Shown in pieces: positions 9,034 to 16,866 of a stretch of 56,310 nucleotides of DNA. Each line of letters starts with the position of its first letter. Positions within the stretch are counted from its first letter, which is position 1. A program made the position numbers and the translations under genes. Origin of the DNA: Desulfofundulus salinus (GTDB taxonomy: Bacteria > Bacillota > Desulfotomaculia > Desulfotomaculales > Desulfovirgulaceae); assembly GCF_003627965.1 (NCBI RefSeq), contig NZ_RBWE01000001.1, positions 386,026-442,335 on the forward strand. The letters run 5' to 3'. The notes under the pieces are model-generated. The model saw nothing but the letters and a program-made list of their open reading frames with translations, was not told the DNA's origin and ran no database searches.

Positions 9034-9796
9034 AAAGGCGGCTTGTGAAAATATCATTGCCGGCCGCCACCCGGTAAAAGAGGCCCTTGTGGCCAACCGG
9101 TCCATTAACAAGCTCCTGGTGGCTAAAGGAGCCGGCAGCGGCGCCCTGCAGGAAATCCTTAACCTTGCCCGGGAACGGGGGATACCCGTCCAGTACGTGG
9201 ACCGGTCTCATCTGAACGGGCTGGTTAAGGATGCCCCGCACCAGGGAGTTGTAGCCGTGGCAGCGGCCAAAGAATACGTTTCCGTGGACGACATCCTGGC
9301 TGCCGCGTACCCTCAAGATCCCTTTTTAATCCTGCTGAACGAAATTACCGATCCCCACAACCTGGGAGCCATTTTGCGTACAGCCGATGCCGCCGGGGCA
9401 CACGGTGTGGTTATTACCCGGCACCGTTCGGCAGCCCTTACTCCGGCGGTGGTCAAGGCTTCCTGCGGGGCGGTGGAATATGTCCGGGTGGCCCGGGTGC
9501 CCAATCTGGCCCGGACCATTACTTACCTGCAGGAGCGGGGGCTCTGGGTGGTCGGGGCCTGCGGGACGGCTCCGGACATATACTGGGATGTGCCTTTGGA
9601 CGGCCCCATTGCCCTGGTCATTGGTGGGGAAGATAAGGGCCTGGGGAGATTGGTGCGGGAAAAGTGCGATCAGCTGGTCAGACTGCCCATGGCCGGGCGG
9701 GTTGGCTCTCTGAATGCCTCGGTGGCGGCAGCCCTGCTGGCCTACGAGGCGGTCAGGCAGAGGAGACAGGCCCATGGACGAGTACCTGATCGTTGA
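9026..9796 (+). CDS. rlmB: 23S rRNA (guanosine-2'-O-)-methyltransferase, TrmH/SpoU family
   Basis: 256 residues. N-terminal substrate-binding domain (IIAGRHPVKEAL at residues 10-21) and C-terminal SpoU knot domain with motif 1 NEITDPHNLGAILRTADA, then IGGEDKGLGRLV and LPMAGRVGSLNASVAAALL. Methylates a conserved guanosine of 23S rRNA using SAM. ATG 9026 lies inside the end of mrnC, with AGGTGGTGGA upstream; a longer open frame back to 8945 is only overlap with mrnC. The yacP gene overlaps its end by 23 bases. Confidence 0.94.
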   Translation: MTEKAACENIIAGRHPVKEALVANRSINKLLVAKGAGSGALQEILNLARERGIPVQYVDRSHLNGLVKDAPHQGVVAVAAAKEYVSVDDILAAAYPQDPFLILLNEITDPHNLGAILRTADAAGAHGVVITRHRSAALTPAVVKASCGAVEYVRVARVPNLARTITYLQERGLWVVGACGTAPDIYWDVPLDGPIALVIGGEDKGLGRLVREKCDQLVRLPMAGRVGSLNASVAAALLAYEAVRQRRQAHGRVPDR

Positions 9797-10286
9797 CGGC
9801 TATAAGATCATTCATGCCTGGCCGGAACTGGAACAGCTTTCCGGGTCAAGTTTGGAGCATGCACGAACCCGGCTGGTGGATATTTTAGTTAATTATGCCG
9901 CTTTAACCGGGGAGCACGTGGTGGTAGTTTTTGATGCCCACCAGGTGAAACACGGCGGGGACCGGTCGGAAACCGTCGACGGGGTGCAGGTGATTTATAC
10001 CCCCGAGGGAGAAACTGCCGACGCGGTCATTGAGAAACTGGTTGGTGAGCTGTCCCAGCGGGGAACGGTCTACGTGGCCACCTACGACTGGGCCGAACAA
10101 CGGATGATTCTGGGGCGGGGTGCATACCGGATCACGCCCAGGGAGCTGTGGAAAAAGGTCCAGCGTACGCAGGAGGAAGGAAAAAAGCATTACGACAGCG
10201 GGCGGCCGGCCGATGCCTACTTAGAAAACCGCCTGGTGGACGAGGTTCGCATAATTTTTGAACGCTGGCGAAGAAGAAAAGACTAG
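9774..10286 (+). CDS. NYN domain ribonuclease (YacP/Rae1 family)
   Basis: 170 residues. The NYN/PIN-like fold starts with EYLIVDGYKIIHAWPEL, with the first acidic residue in VDGY, and continues with VVVVFDAHQV and IYTPEGETADAVIEKL. In Bacillus subtilis the homologue Rae1 cleaves mRNA in the ribosomal A site. ATG at 9774, inside the rlmB end and downstream of GAGGAGACAGG. Last gene of the cysS-mrnC-rlmB-yacP run, followed by the sigH promoter. Confidence 0.9.
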   Translation: MDEYLIVDGYKIIHAWPELEQLSGSSLEHARTRLVDILVNYAALTGEHVVVVFDAHQVKHGGDRSETVDGVQVIYTPEGETADAVIEKLVGELSQRGTVYVATYDWAEQRMILGRGAYRITPRELWKKVQRTQEEGKKHYDSGRPADAYLENRLVDEVRIIFERWRRRKD

Positions 10287-10324
10287 CCGGGACGATTGTG
10301 GACGAAAGCAAGTCCTAATTTTTC

Positions 10325-10353
10325 TTGACGGGTTATCGGGGCTGAGATATAAT
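10325..10353 (+). promoter_or_regulatory. Sigma-A promoter and long leader of sigH
   Basis: TTGACG (10325-10330), 17 bases, TATAAT (10348-10353). The leader to sigH is about 165 bases. It includes AAAGAAAAG (10410-10418), complementary to CTTTTCTTT (10467-10475), which is followed by more T-rich sequence: a weak terminator-like element that could affect readthrough. Confidence 0.65.
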
Positions 10354-10525
10354 TAGTTAGACAAAATTAAAGAAAGAGGTACGGGAAAATGCCTTGATCC
10401 GTTCCGTTTAAAGAAAAGAGAGTCTGGATCTATCTTTGGCCGGACTTCTGATTAGCGGCGGAAAGGCTTTTCTTTTTCTTTTGTTTTGAGCGGGAAAGCC
10501 GGACACACAAAGCGGGGGGGATATT

Positions 10526-11170
10526 GTGAGTCTGAGCGTCCAGAGGGAATGTGCGAGCTGTTATCACATGATGGACGATGAGGAAGTGGTGGAATACGCC
10601 CGCGAAGGTGATGACGCGGCCCTGGAGTATTTGATTAATAAATACAAAAACTTTGTCCGGGCGAAAGCACGTTCCTACTTCCTCATTGGGGCTGATCGGG
10701 AGGACATCATTCAGGAAGGAATGATTGGCCTTTATAAGGCTATTCGTGATTTCCGGTTAGACAAGCTTTCATCTTTCCGGGCCTTTGCAGAACTTTGTAT
10801 TACCAGGCAGATCATTACGGCCATCAAGACGGCCACCCGGCAAAAACACATCCCATTGAACTCTTATGTTTCCTTGAATAAGCCCATTTACGACGAAGAT
10901 TCCGACCGCACCCTTCTGGATGTCATCTCCGGTACTAAGATTGCCGACCCGGAGGAGTTGATTATCAGCCGGGAGGAATTTTATGATATTGAAGAAAAAA
11001 TGGGCGAGATCCTGAGCTCCCTGGAATGGAAGGTGCTGATGTCCTACCTGGAGGGTAAGTCCTACCAGGAAATTGCCGAAGACTTAAAGCGCCACGTTAA
11101 GTCCATTGACAACGCCTTACAGCGAGTCAAGCGCAAGCTGGAAAGGTATCTGGAAAAGCGAAACAATTAA
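10526..11170 (+). CDS. sigH: RNA polymerase sporulation sigma factor SigH
   Basis: 214 residues. Sigma-70 regions 2 (EYLINKYKNFVRAKARSYF, EDIIQEGMIGLYKAIRDF, about 30-75) and 4 (LEGKSYQEIAEDLKRHVKSI, about 170-205) are clear. The DREDIIQEGMIGLYKAIRDF segment and length are typical of SigH/Spo0H, which drives early sporulation genes. GTG start at 10526 behind AGCGGGGGGG. Location after yacP is conserved in endospore formers, supporting a spore-forming host. A strong terminator closes the unit. Confidence 0.94.
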   Translation: MSLSVQRECASCYHMMDDEEVVEYAREGDDAALEYLINKYKNFVRAKARSYFLIGADREDIIQEGMIGLYKAIRDFRLDKLSSFRAFAELCITRQIITAIKTATRQKHIPLNSYVSLNKPIYDEDSDRTLLDVISGTKIADPEELIISREEFYDIEEKMGEILSSLEWKVLMSYLEGKSYQEIAEDLKRHVKSIDNALQRVKRKLERYLEKRNN

Positions 11171-11179
11171 TTAGCTAAG

Positions 11180-11214
11180 AAGGGTTACTTTGTGAGGTAG
11201 CCCTTTTCTTTTTT
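11180..11214 (+). terminator. Intrinsic terminator of sigH
   Basis: AAGGGTTAC (11180-11188) pairs with GTAGCCCTT (11197-11205), with one G-T wobble, followed by a T-tract to 11214. Confidence 0.9.
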
Positions 11215-11254
11215 ATATTTGACTTCGAAGGGCAAATTCCTGCTTTCAGGTCGA

Positions 11255-11377
11255 ATGATTTACTGCCTGATTATGGCCAGCACCGCGGGTATTGATCTGG
11301 CCCGGGCGGTAAAGCAAAAAATGGCGGCCAATGCCCGGAAATACCCTACGGATACCGACCGGGGCAGGTACCAGTAG
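11255..11377 (+). pseudogene. C-terminal remnant of a MazG-like nucleotide pyrophosphohydrolase
   Basis: The plus frame from 11255 reads MIYCLIMASTAGIDLARAV, then KQKMAANARKYP and a short tail to the stop TAG at 11375-11377. This matches the last helix region of MazG-like/dCTPase-like pyrophosphohydrolases (pattern D-v-L-i-Y-c-L-x-L-A-x-x-x-G-I-D-L ... K-x-x-x-N-A-x-K-Y-P). Nothing upstream encodes the catalytic E-x-x-E part. It sits in the gap between the sigH terminator and the Nuo-like promoter and marks the left boundary of the variable region. Confidence 0.6.
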
Positions 11378-11431
11378 TTTTTGGCTATTTAAAGTAAGTG
11401 CGGAAAAATTTCTTAAAATAATTTAAGATTG

Positions 11432-11460
11432 TTGACCATTAACATGTTTAGCGTTATGAT
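11432..11460 (+). promoter_or_regulatory. Sigma-A promoter of the NuoEFG-like operon
   Basis: TTGACC (11432-11437), 17 bases, TATGAT (11455-11460). Confidence 0.65.
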
Positions 11461-11529
11461 TATGGAGAGGTTTTCAAGATAACCGGGTAATTGAGCGGTT
11501 TTTCAATAAGTCAGTCGGGAGAGATGTCC

Positions 11530-12060
11530 ATGCATTTAACGGAAGGAGAAAAAAGGGTTGCCTTAGAACAAACCGGGAACATCCTGGAAAGTTATTCCCG
11601 TGAACGGGGTAATCTTATTCCTATTTTGCAGCAGGTACAGGAAAAGCTGGGCTATGTGCCCCTGGTGGCCATGGAGGAAGTAGCGCGGCACCTGGGCATC
11701 CCACCCGTGGACGTTTACAGCGTGGCCACCTTTTACAACCAGTTTCGCCTCATTCCTCCGGGGAAACACCAGATCAAGGTATGCATGGGCACGGCCTGCC
11801 ACATGAAGGGGGGCAATATCATCCTGGACTGCTGGAAGAGACGGCTGGGCATTGACGTTAACGAGGTTACGCCGGACCGGGAATTCAGCCTGGAAAGGGT
11901 GGCCTGCGTGGGATGCTGCACCATGGCACCGGTAACGGTGATCGATGAAGAAGTGCACGGCAAGGTAACCCCCACCCGGGTGGACGGATTGCTCTTTTCC
12001 TTTGGCGTAAAAATCCCAAAAGGCCAGCAGAAAGAAGGGGAAGCAGTTGAACAGCAGTAG
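11530..12060 (+). CDS. NuoE/HndA-type [2Fe-2S] subunit of a NADH-dependent oxidoreductase
   Basis: 176 residues. Thioredoxin-like [2Fe-2S] subunit of the NuoE 24-kDa family: helical N-terminus (LIPILQQVQEKLGYVP), then VCMGTACHMKGG and RVACVGCCTMAPV supplying the four cysteines (C-x4-C ... C-x3-C). Such subunits pair with a NuoF flavoprotein in NAD(P)-linked hydrogenases, formate dehydrogenases and electron-bifurcating complexes. The frame is open from TTG 11491; ATG 11530, behind GGGAGAG, gives the best spacing (ATG 11524 is the alternative). Its end overlaps the next start by 14 bases. Confidence 0.9.
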   Translation: MHLTEGEKRVALEQTGNILESYSRERGNLIPILQQVQEKLGYVPLVAMEEVARHLGIPPVDVYSVATFYNQFRLIPPGKHQIKVCMGTACHMKGGNIILDCWKRRLGIDVNEVTPDREFSLERVACVGCCTMAPVTVIDEEVHGKVTPTRVDGLLFSFGVKIPKGQQKEGEAVEQQ

Positions 12061-13957
12061 TATAGTGGCAGAAACTTTTGCAAAATTACAACAAAAATCC
12101 AGGACTGCCTGGCAGAGCCTGCGGGACCGGCCCCTGATTCTGGTGGGCACGGCCACCTGCGGCCGCGCAGCCGGGGCCCTGGAGATTTTAAAGGTAATTA
12201 AAGAAGAGCTTGAAAAACACGGCATTGACGCCCAGGTCCTGGAAGTGGGCTGCATGGGCCATTGCTATGCGGAACCCCTGGTAACCGTTTACAAGCCCGG
12301 TTTCCCACCCATCAGCTACGGCTACGTTACCGAGGGCATTGCCGGCCGGCTGGTGCAGGATTTTTTAGGCGGTGACGACCCCTGCCTGGAATTTGCCCTG
12401 GCCGCGCTGGAGACCAACGATATGGTTCCGGCCCTCACCGACTTTCCCCGGGGAATGATTGAAAAGCCCATTATTCTGGACAAGTGTGGTCTAATTGACC
12501 CTGAGCAGATCGAGCACTACATCGCCCTGGGCGGGTATGCCGCCCAGGCCAGAGCCCTGACCCGGGAGCCTGAATGGGTGGTTGAAGAAATAAAAGCTTC
12601 TGGCCTGCGGGGGCGGGGTGGGGCCGGTTTCCCCACCGGGCGCAAGTGGGAAACCTGCCGTTTGGCGCCGGGGGAAAAGAAGTATGTCATTTGCAACGCT
12701 GACGAAGGGGACCCGGGGGCCTTTATGGACCGGGCCATCCTGGAGTCAAACCCCCACGAGGTGCTGGAGGGGCTGGCCATTGCCGCCTACGCGGTGGGAG
12801 CCCGCCAGGGCTATTTCTATATCCGCGCCGAGTATCCCCTGGCCGTGGAAAGGGTGAAAAAGGCCATCGAACAGGCGCGCCAGGCCGGCCTTTTAGGGAC
12901 CAATATCCTGGGCAGCGGTTTTAGCTTTGACGTGGATGTTTTTCAGGGTTCGGGGGCCTTTGTTTGCGGCGAGGAAACGGCCCTGATCGCCTCCATGGAA
13001 GGGGAGCCGGGCCTGCCCCGCCACCGGCCACCATTTCCGGCCACTGCCGGGTTGCGGGGCAGGCCCACGGTGATTAACAACGTAAAGACACTGGCCTACG
13101 TGCCCCATATCATTGAGCGGGGTGCCCAATGGTTCAGGGAGACCGGTACTGCCGGCAGCCCCGGTACAGCCGTCTTTGCCCTGGCCGGGAAAGTGATCAA
13201 TACCGGCCTGGCCGAGGTGCCCATGGGCACAACCCTAAGACAACTGGTTTATGACGTGGGCAGCGGTATTCCCAAAGGTAAGTCCTTTAAGGCCGTGCAG
13301 ATTGGCGGGCCGTCGGGAGGGTGCCTGCCTGAAGCGGCCCTGGATATGCCCATAGATTTCGACTCTTTAAGCCAGGCCGGGGCCATGATGGGTTCCGGCG
13401 GGATGGTCATCCTGGATGAGGACGATTGCATGGTGGAAATAGCCCGGTTTTTCCTGGATTTCACCCAGAAGGAATCCTGCGGCAAGTGCACCATGTGCCG
13501 CCTGGGAACCAGGCAGATGCTGGACATCCTGGAGGCAATTACAAAAGGACAGGGCAAACCCGGGGATATAGAGCTTCTTTTGGAACTGGCTGAAGATGTG
13601 AAGGCGGGTTCGTTGTGCGGGCTGGGTAAGACGGCGCCCAATCCCGTTTTAAGCACCATCCGCTATTTCCGGGACGAATACGAGGCCCACATCAAGGAAC
13701 GCCGTTGCCCGGCGCTGATGTGCCAGGAGTTGATTGCCTACTACATCCTGCCGGAAAAATGCGAGCGCTCCTGTGATGCCTGTGTGGGCAGCTGCCCGGT
13801 AGAGGCCATTTATACCAATGAGGACCGCGTTAAAGTTATAGACCAGCAAAAATGCGTCAAGTGCGCCAGCTGCCTGGAGGCCTGCCCGCCCCAGTACAAA
13901 GCGGTCGTCAAGCTCTCCCCGCCGGAACTGGTGGCCGAAAGGGGGCGTAAGGTATGA
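12047..13957 (+). CDS. NuoF/HndC-type NADH-oxidising flavoprotein
   Basis: 636 residues. Order: N-terminal thioredoxin-like [2Fe-2S] domain (GTATCGRAAGALE, EVGCMGHCYAEP; about 35-90); NADH/FMN domain with GLRGRGGAGFPTGRKWE and NADEGDPGAFMDR (about 185-230); SLBB; [4Fe-4S] site SCGKCTMCRLGTRQM (about 480); and two C-terminal [4Fe-4S] motifs (CDACVGSCPVEAI and CVKCASCLEACPP). This is the HndC/HydB layout rather than respiratory NuoF. It takes electrons from NADH through FMN into an Fe-S chain. TTG start at 12047 overlaps the first subunit. The physiological acceptor is not encoded next to it. Confidence 0.92.
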   Translation: MNSSSIVAETFAKLQQKSRTAWQSLRDRPLILVGTATCGRAAGALEILKVIKEELEKHGIDAQVLEVGCMGHCYAEPLVTVYKPGFPPISYGYVTEGIAGRLVQDFLGGDDPCLEFALAALETNDMVPALTDFPRGMIEKPIILDKCGLIDPEQIEHYIALGGYAAQARALTREPEWVVEEIKASGLRGRGGAGFPTGRKWETCRLAPGEKKYVICNADEGDPGAFMDRAILESNPHEVLEGLAIAAYAVGARQGYFYIRAEYPLAVERVKKAIEQARQAGLLGTNILGSGFSFDVDVFQGSGAFVCGEETALIASMEGEPGLPRHRPPFPATAGLRGRPTVINNVKTLAYVPHIIERGAQWFRETGTAGSPGTAVFALAGKVINTGLAEVPMGTTLRQLVYDVGSGIPKGKSFKAVQIGGPSGGCLPEAALDMPIDFDSLSQAGAMMGSGGMVILDEDDCMVEIARFFLDFTQKESCGKCTMCRLGTRQMLDILEAITKGQGKPGDIELLLELAEDVKAGSLCGLGKTAPNPVLSTIRYFRDEYEAHIKERRCPALMCQELIAYYILPEKCERSCDACVGSCPVEAIYTNEDRVKVIDQQKCVKCASCLEACPPQYKAVVKLSPPELVAERGRKV

Positions 13958-14610
13958 AAACAGTCACCTTAACCATAGATGGCCGGACCGTGCAGGCGCG
14001 GGAAGGGGAAAAGCTGCTCTGGGCGGCCCTGGAAAACGGCATCTACATCCCCAACCTCTGTGCCATTCCCGGGGCAAAACACCCGGCTGCCGCCTGCCGG
14101 TTGTGCTTTGTGGAGATCGAGGGCTACCCGCGCCCGGTGACCGCCTGCACCGAGCCCGTGGTGGAAGGCATGGTGGTGTCCACCCGCAGCCCGCGGGTGG
14201 ACCGCCTGGTACACACGGCCTTTGAGCTCCTTTTGTCCAATCACCACCTGGACTGCGCCAACTGCCCCCGCAACCGCTCCTGCGAATTGCAGCGGATTGC
14301 CCGGGAACGCCGCTTCCCCTTGCGGGTGAAGCGGTTGAGAAAGCTGGAACGGAACCTGCAAGTGGACGACTCCAGCCCGGTAGTGCGCTACGACCCCGGC
14401 AAGTGTGTCCTCTGCGGGCGGTGTGTGTGGGTGTGCCGGGAAAAAGGCACCGGAGTGCTGGGTTTTGCCCGGCGGGGGTTTGAGCGCAAAGTAACCACCT
14501 TTGGGGATGTTCCCCTTGGCCAATCGGGCTGCAACGGTTGCGGCGAATGTGTCAAAGTTTGTCCCGTGGGTGCCCTGACGGGAAGAGACTCCGCAGCCAT
14601 CTCAATATGA
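13954..14610 (+). CDS. NuoG/HndD-type N-terminal iron-sulfur subunit without catalytic domain
   Basis: 218 residues. [2Fe-2S] ferredoxin-like domain (cysteines in LCAIPG, CRLCFVEI and ACTEPV, about 30-65), the His-Cys [4Fe-4S] motif HHLDCANCPRNRSCELQ (about 92-108), then two [4Fe-4S] sites (CVLCGRCVWVCRE and CNGCGECVKVCPVGAL). The protein stops there, where HndD would continue into the H-cluster and FdhA into the molybdopterin domain. So it is a stand-alone electron-wire subunit. It overlaps NuoF by 4 bases. The final codons overlap the palindrome TCTCAATATGAGA that begins the duplicated kor leader, so the original 3' end may have been replaced. Confidence 0.88.
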   Translation: MKTVTLTIDGRTVQAREGEKLLWAALENGIYIPNLCAIPGAKHPAAACRLCFVEIEGYPRPVTACTEPVVEGMVVSTRSPRVDRLVHTAFELLLSNHHLDCANCPRNRSCELQRIARERRFPLRVKRLRKLERNLQVDDSSPVVRYDPGKCVLCGRCVWVCREKGTGVLGFARRGFERKVTTFGDVPLGQSGCNGCGECVKVCPVGALTGRDSAAISI

Positions 14611-14723
14611 GATAAATGCCGGGAGCGCCAAACCTGGCGGTAATGCTGCCAGAGTTTACCCCGGCGTCGCAGAATGAGACAGCTTTCCGTTTCGCTTTGA
14701 GATAAAATGCTTGAAAAGTTATG

Positions 14724-14756
14724 GCAGGAAGTGCTTTCTTCCTGCTTTATTTTTTC
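14724..14756 (+). terminator. Intrinsic terminator after the NuoEFG-like operon
   Basis: GCAGGAAG (14724-14731) pairs with CTTCCTGC (14738-14745), followed by TTTATTTTTT. The same element occurs at 28345-28377 ahead of korD. Confidence 0.88.
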
Positions 14757-14820
14757 TGCAGCCGGGATGGCTCAAGGCCCTGCCGCTTATTTCCCCAACC
14801 GCCAGCAATTACATAGGGCC

Positions 14821-14836
14821 TGGCACAACTCTTGCG
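14821..14836 (+). promoter_or_regulatory. Sigma-54 (-24/-12) promoter, copy 1
   Basis: TGGCACAACTCTTGCG fits the sigma-54 consensus TGGCAC-N5-TTGC, with GG at 14822-14823 and GC at 14834-14835 (GG-N10-GC). It faces only a 23-codon mini-ORF and the hdr scar, so it appears orphaned. The broken sigma-54 activator gene lies 240 bases downstream. Confidence 0.85.
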
Positions 14837-14861
14837 AGTATAATCAAAACTGTGCGAGGCA

Positions 14862-14933
14862 ATGGCTAAAGTTCCAGCCACCCCACAAGCTGTGAACATA
14901 GAACAAACAACATCAGTGCTTGACATGAAATAA
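14862..14933 (+). pseudogene. korD 5' remnant (23-codon mini-ORF)
   Basis: ATG 14862, behind GCGAGG, reads MAKVPATPQAVNIEQ, matching the start of intact korD (MANALAAPKAVNIEV). It then leaves homology and ends at TAA 14931-14933. None of the ferredoxin cysteines remain. It could still be translated from the sigma-54 promoter. Confidence 0.7.
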
Positions 14934-15036
14934 GGACGGTTACGGTATCCGGAAATAATTAAAGGAGCAGCCGGGAGATCATTCCACATTTATGCATGCA
15001 GTGCGATCCCCGGCCTTTATTGCTGGGGGCATAAAA
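14910..15036 (+). pseudogene. Collapsed hdrC-hdrB remnant
   Basis: Four blocks match the intact hdr locus in the same order: 14910-14968 to the hdrC leader (about 36301-36357, including TATCCGGAxATAA and AAAGGAG); a short block around CCGGG-GATCATT (36393 region); CATTTATGCATGCAGTGCG (hdrC codons for HLCMQCG, about 36443-36461); and CGGCCTTTATTGCTGGGGGC (end of hdrB, about 37627-37646). The roughly 1.3 kb of coding sequence is reduced to about 130 bases by internal deletions. Confidence 0.8.
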
Positions 15037-15077
15037 TTGCCTCGAAGGAAAAGCACTTCAAACGGATGTGAGGTCCT

Positions 15078-16702
15078 GTGTCCAGACTGGATCAGGTAAA
15101 AGAAGACTGCCAGCGGGCTGCCGAAGCCATTGCCGCCGCCCTGGGGGTCGAGGTTGAGGTAATCGACCTCGACCTGGTGCGGGTGGCCGGCACGGGCAAG
15201 GTGCGCAACGACGTGGGCTCCCGCCTCCTGCGGGGGTTTGTGAATAAGCATGTGCTCAAGACCAGCCAGCCCATTTTTATCAAAGAAGCAGGCTATCACC
15301 CCATCTGCATGTCCTGCCCCCTTACGGGAAGCTGTTTTTACAAAGCTTCCATCGTTTACCCCATCATTGCGGGGCAGAACGTCATCGGCACCATCAGCCT
15401 GATTGCCTTTAGCGACGAGCAAAAAGTAACCCTGCTTACCCGCACCGAATCTTTGATGGAATTTATCGGGCGCATGGCCGACCTGATCGCAGCCAAGGTC
15501 CTGGAAACCGAGGCCATGACCGAGAAAATGATCATGGCCAGCCAGGTCAACGCGGTCATGGATGCGGTGGGTGAGGGGGTCATTGCTATCAACAGCGAGG
15601 GGATGGTCACCCACTTCAACCTCTCCGCCGAACGGATGTTCAGCATTCCCAAAAACGAAATTCTGCACCAACGCCTGGAAGAACACTTAGCCGGCCTGCC
15701 CCTCCTCCAGGCCCTGCGCGAACCCGGAGGCTTTACTTCCCGGGAGTGTTTTGTCCAGGCCAGGGGGCGGCGGCTGCATCTTCTGGTTACGGCCCGCCCC
15801 ATAATGGGCAGCGACGGCCGGCCCGTAGGAGTGGTGGCCTCGGCCCGGGACTTCAAGGAAACCCAGAAGCTGGCCTATGAAATTATGAGAACTGCGGGGC
15901 CATACCGGAAACCCTGCTGGAAAGCGAACTGTTCGGCTATGAAGAAGGAGCCTTCACCGGTGCCCGTAAGGGGGGCAAACCGGGCAAGTTTGAGCTGGCC
16001 AATCACGGGACCATTTTCCTGGACGAAATTGGGAACATGTCCCTCTACCTGCAGGCAAAGCTTTTGCGGGTACTGCAGGAGCGCCAGGTAGAGCGCATTG
16101 GCGGCAATCGCCTGATCCCGGTGGATATACGCATCATTGCGGCCACCAACAGCAACCTGGAAGAAATGATTGCCAAGGGCCATTTCCGGGAGGACCTCTA
16201 TTACCGCCTGAGCGTTATCCCCCTGACCATACCCCCTTTACGGGAAAGGCCGGAGGATATCAAGCTGCTCCTGGAACACTACCGGGAGCACTATAACAAC
16301 CTTCTGGGCAAGAATATCCGCGGCTATACCCTCCAGGCGGAACGGGCCTGCCTTGCCTATAGCTGGCCGGGAAATGTGCGGGAGCTCATCAACGCCGTGG
16401 AATATGCCGTAAACCTGGAAGAAGGCAACCTTATTGATACCGGCAGCCTGCCCCGTGCGGTACAGGAAGGCGGTCACCGTATAGCAGAAATCCCCGGCCG
16501 CGAAAGCCGCTGGGTTACTTTAGAGCAGATGGAAAAGGAGGCCATCATCAGCGCCCTGGAACATTTCGGCTGGAACGAACAGGGCAAAACAAAAGCCGCC
16601 CGGGCGCTGGGCATAAGCCGGGCGACCATCTACCGCAAAATTGCCAAATATAACCTTTCCTCCCGCAGTGTCAGGGAAGCAATCACGGCTGAAAAACGTT
16701 AA
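15078..16702 (+). pseudogene. Sigma-54-dependent transcriptional activator, broken by deletion of the Walker A region
   Basis: Frame 1 (GTG 15078 to about 15889) encodes an N-terminal GAF-like sensor with a cysteine cluster ICMSCPLTGSCFY (about residues 75-87) and a PAS-like domain (AVMDAVGEGVIAINSEG). At 15888-15892 the frame jumps from ...KLAYEIMR straight to the AAA+ segment ([20 protein letters not shown]) in another frame. About 55-60 residues including the P-loop are missing. The rest of the AAA+ domain ([16 protein letters not shown]-finger region) and the Fis-type HTH ([17 protein letters not shown]) read cleanly to 16702. Without Walker A and in frame it cannot be a working activator. 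It was probably the cognate regulator of the kor sigma-54 promoter. Confidence 0.88.
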
Positions 16703-16709
16703 TTCCTGT

Positions 16710-16866
16710 AAAAGAGCCACTCTATGACAGAATGCTGTTATGGTGGATAAATGGAAATAGAAATGTTCATGAGGCGTACTCTATAACCCATGTATATAAT
16801 CCTTTAGCAAGAAACAAAAAACGGGGTGGGGCTACCCACCCTTTCTTCTTATGTGATATACTTTAT
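16710..16866 (+). repeat. Direct repeat flanking the 5-oxoprolinase segment, copy 1
   Basis: Matches 23241-23412 in the same orientation. Shared pieces include AAAAGAGCC, GACAGAATxCTGTTATGGTG, CCTTTAGCAAGAAACA and the terminator stem. The middle is diverged. It lies just after the sigma-54 activator stop codon. Confidence 0.85.
16824..16850 (+). terminator. Intrinsic terminator within direct repeat copy 1
   Basis: GGGTGGG (16824-16830), loop GCTA, CCCACCC (16835-16841), then TTTCTTCTT. Confidence 0.88.

Larger units (their letters stand above)
14600..14903 (+). repeat. Duplicated kor leader, copy 1
   Basis: About 300 bases closely match 28220-28541. Shared landmarks: palindrome TCTCAATwTGAGA, the block around GAATGAGACAGCTTTCCG, a terminator, the sigma-54 promoter and the first codons of korD ending in GCTGTGAACATAGAA. 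In this copy the downstream kor genes are missing. Confidence 0.9.
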
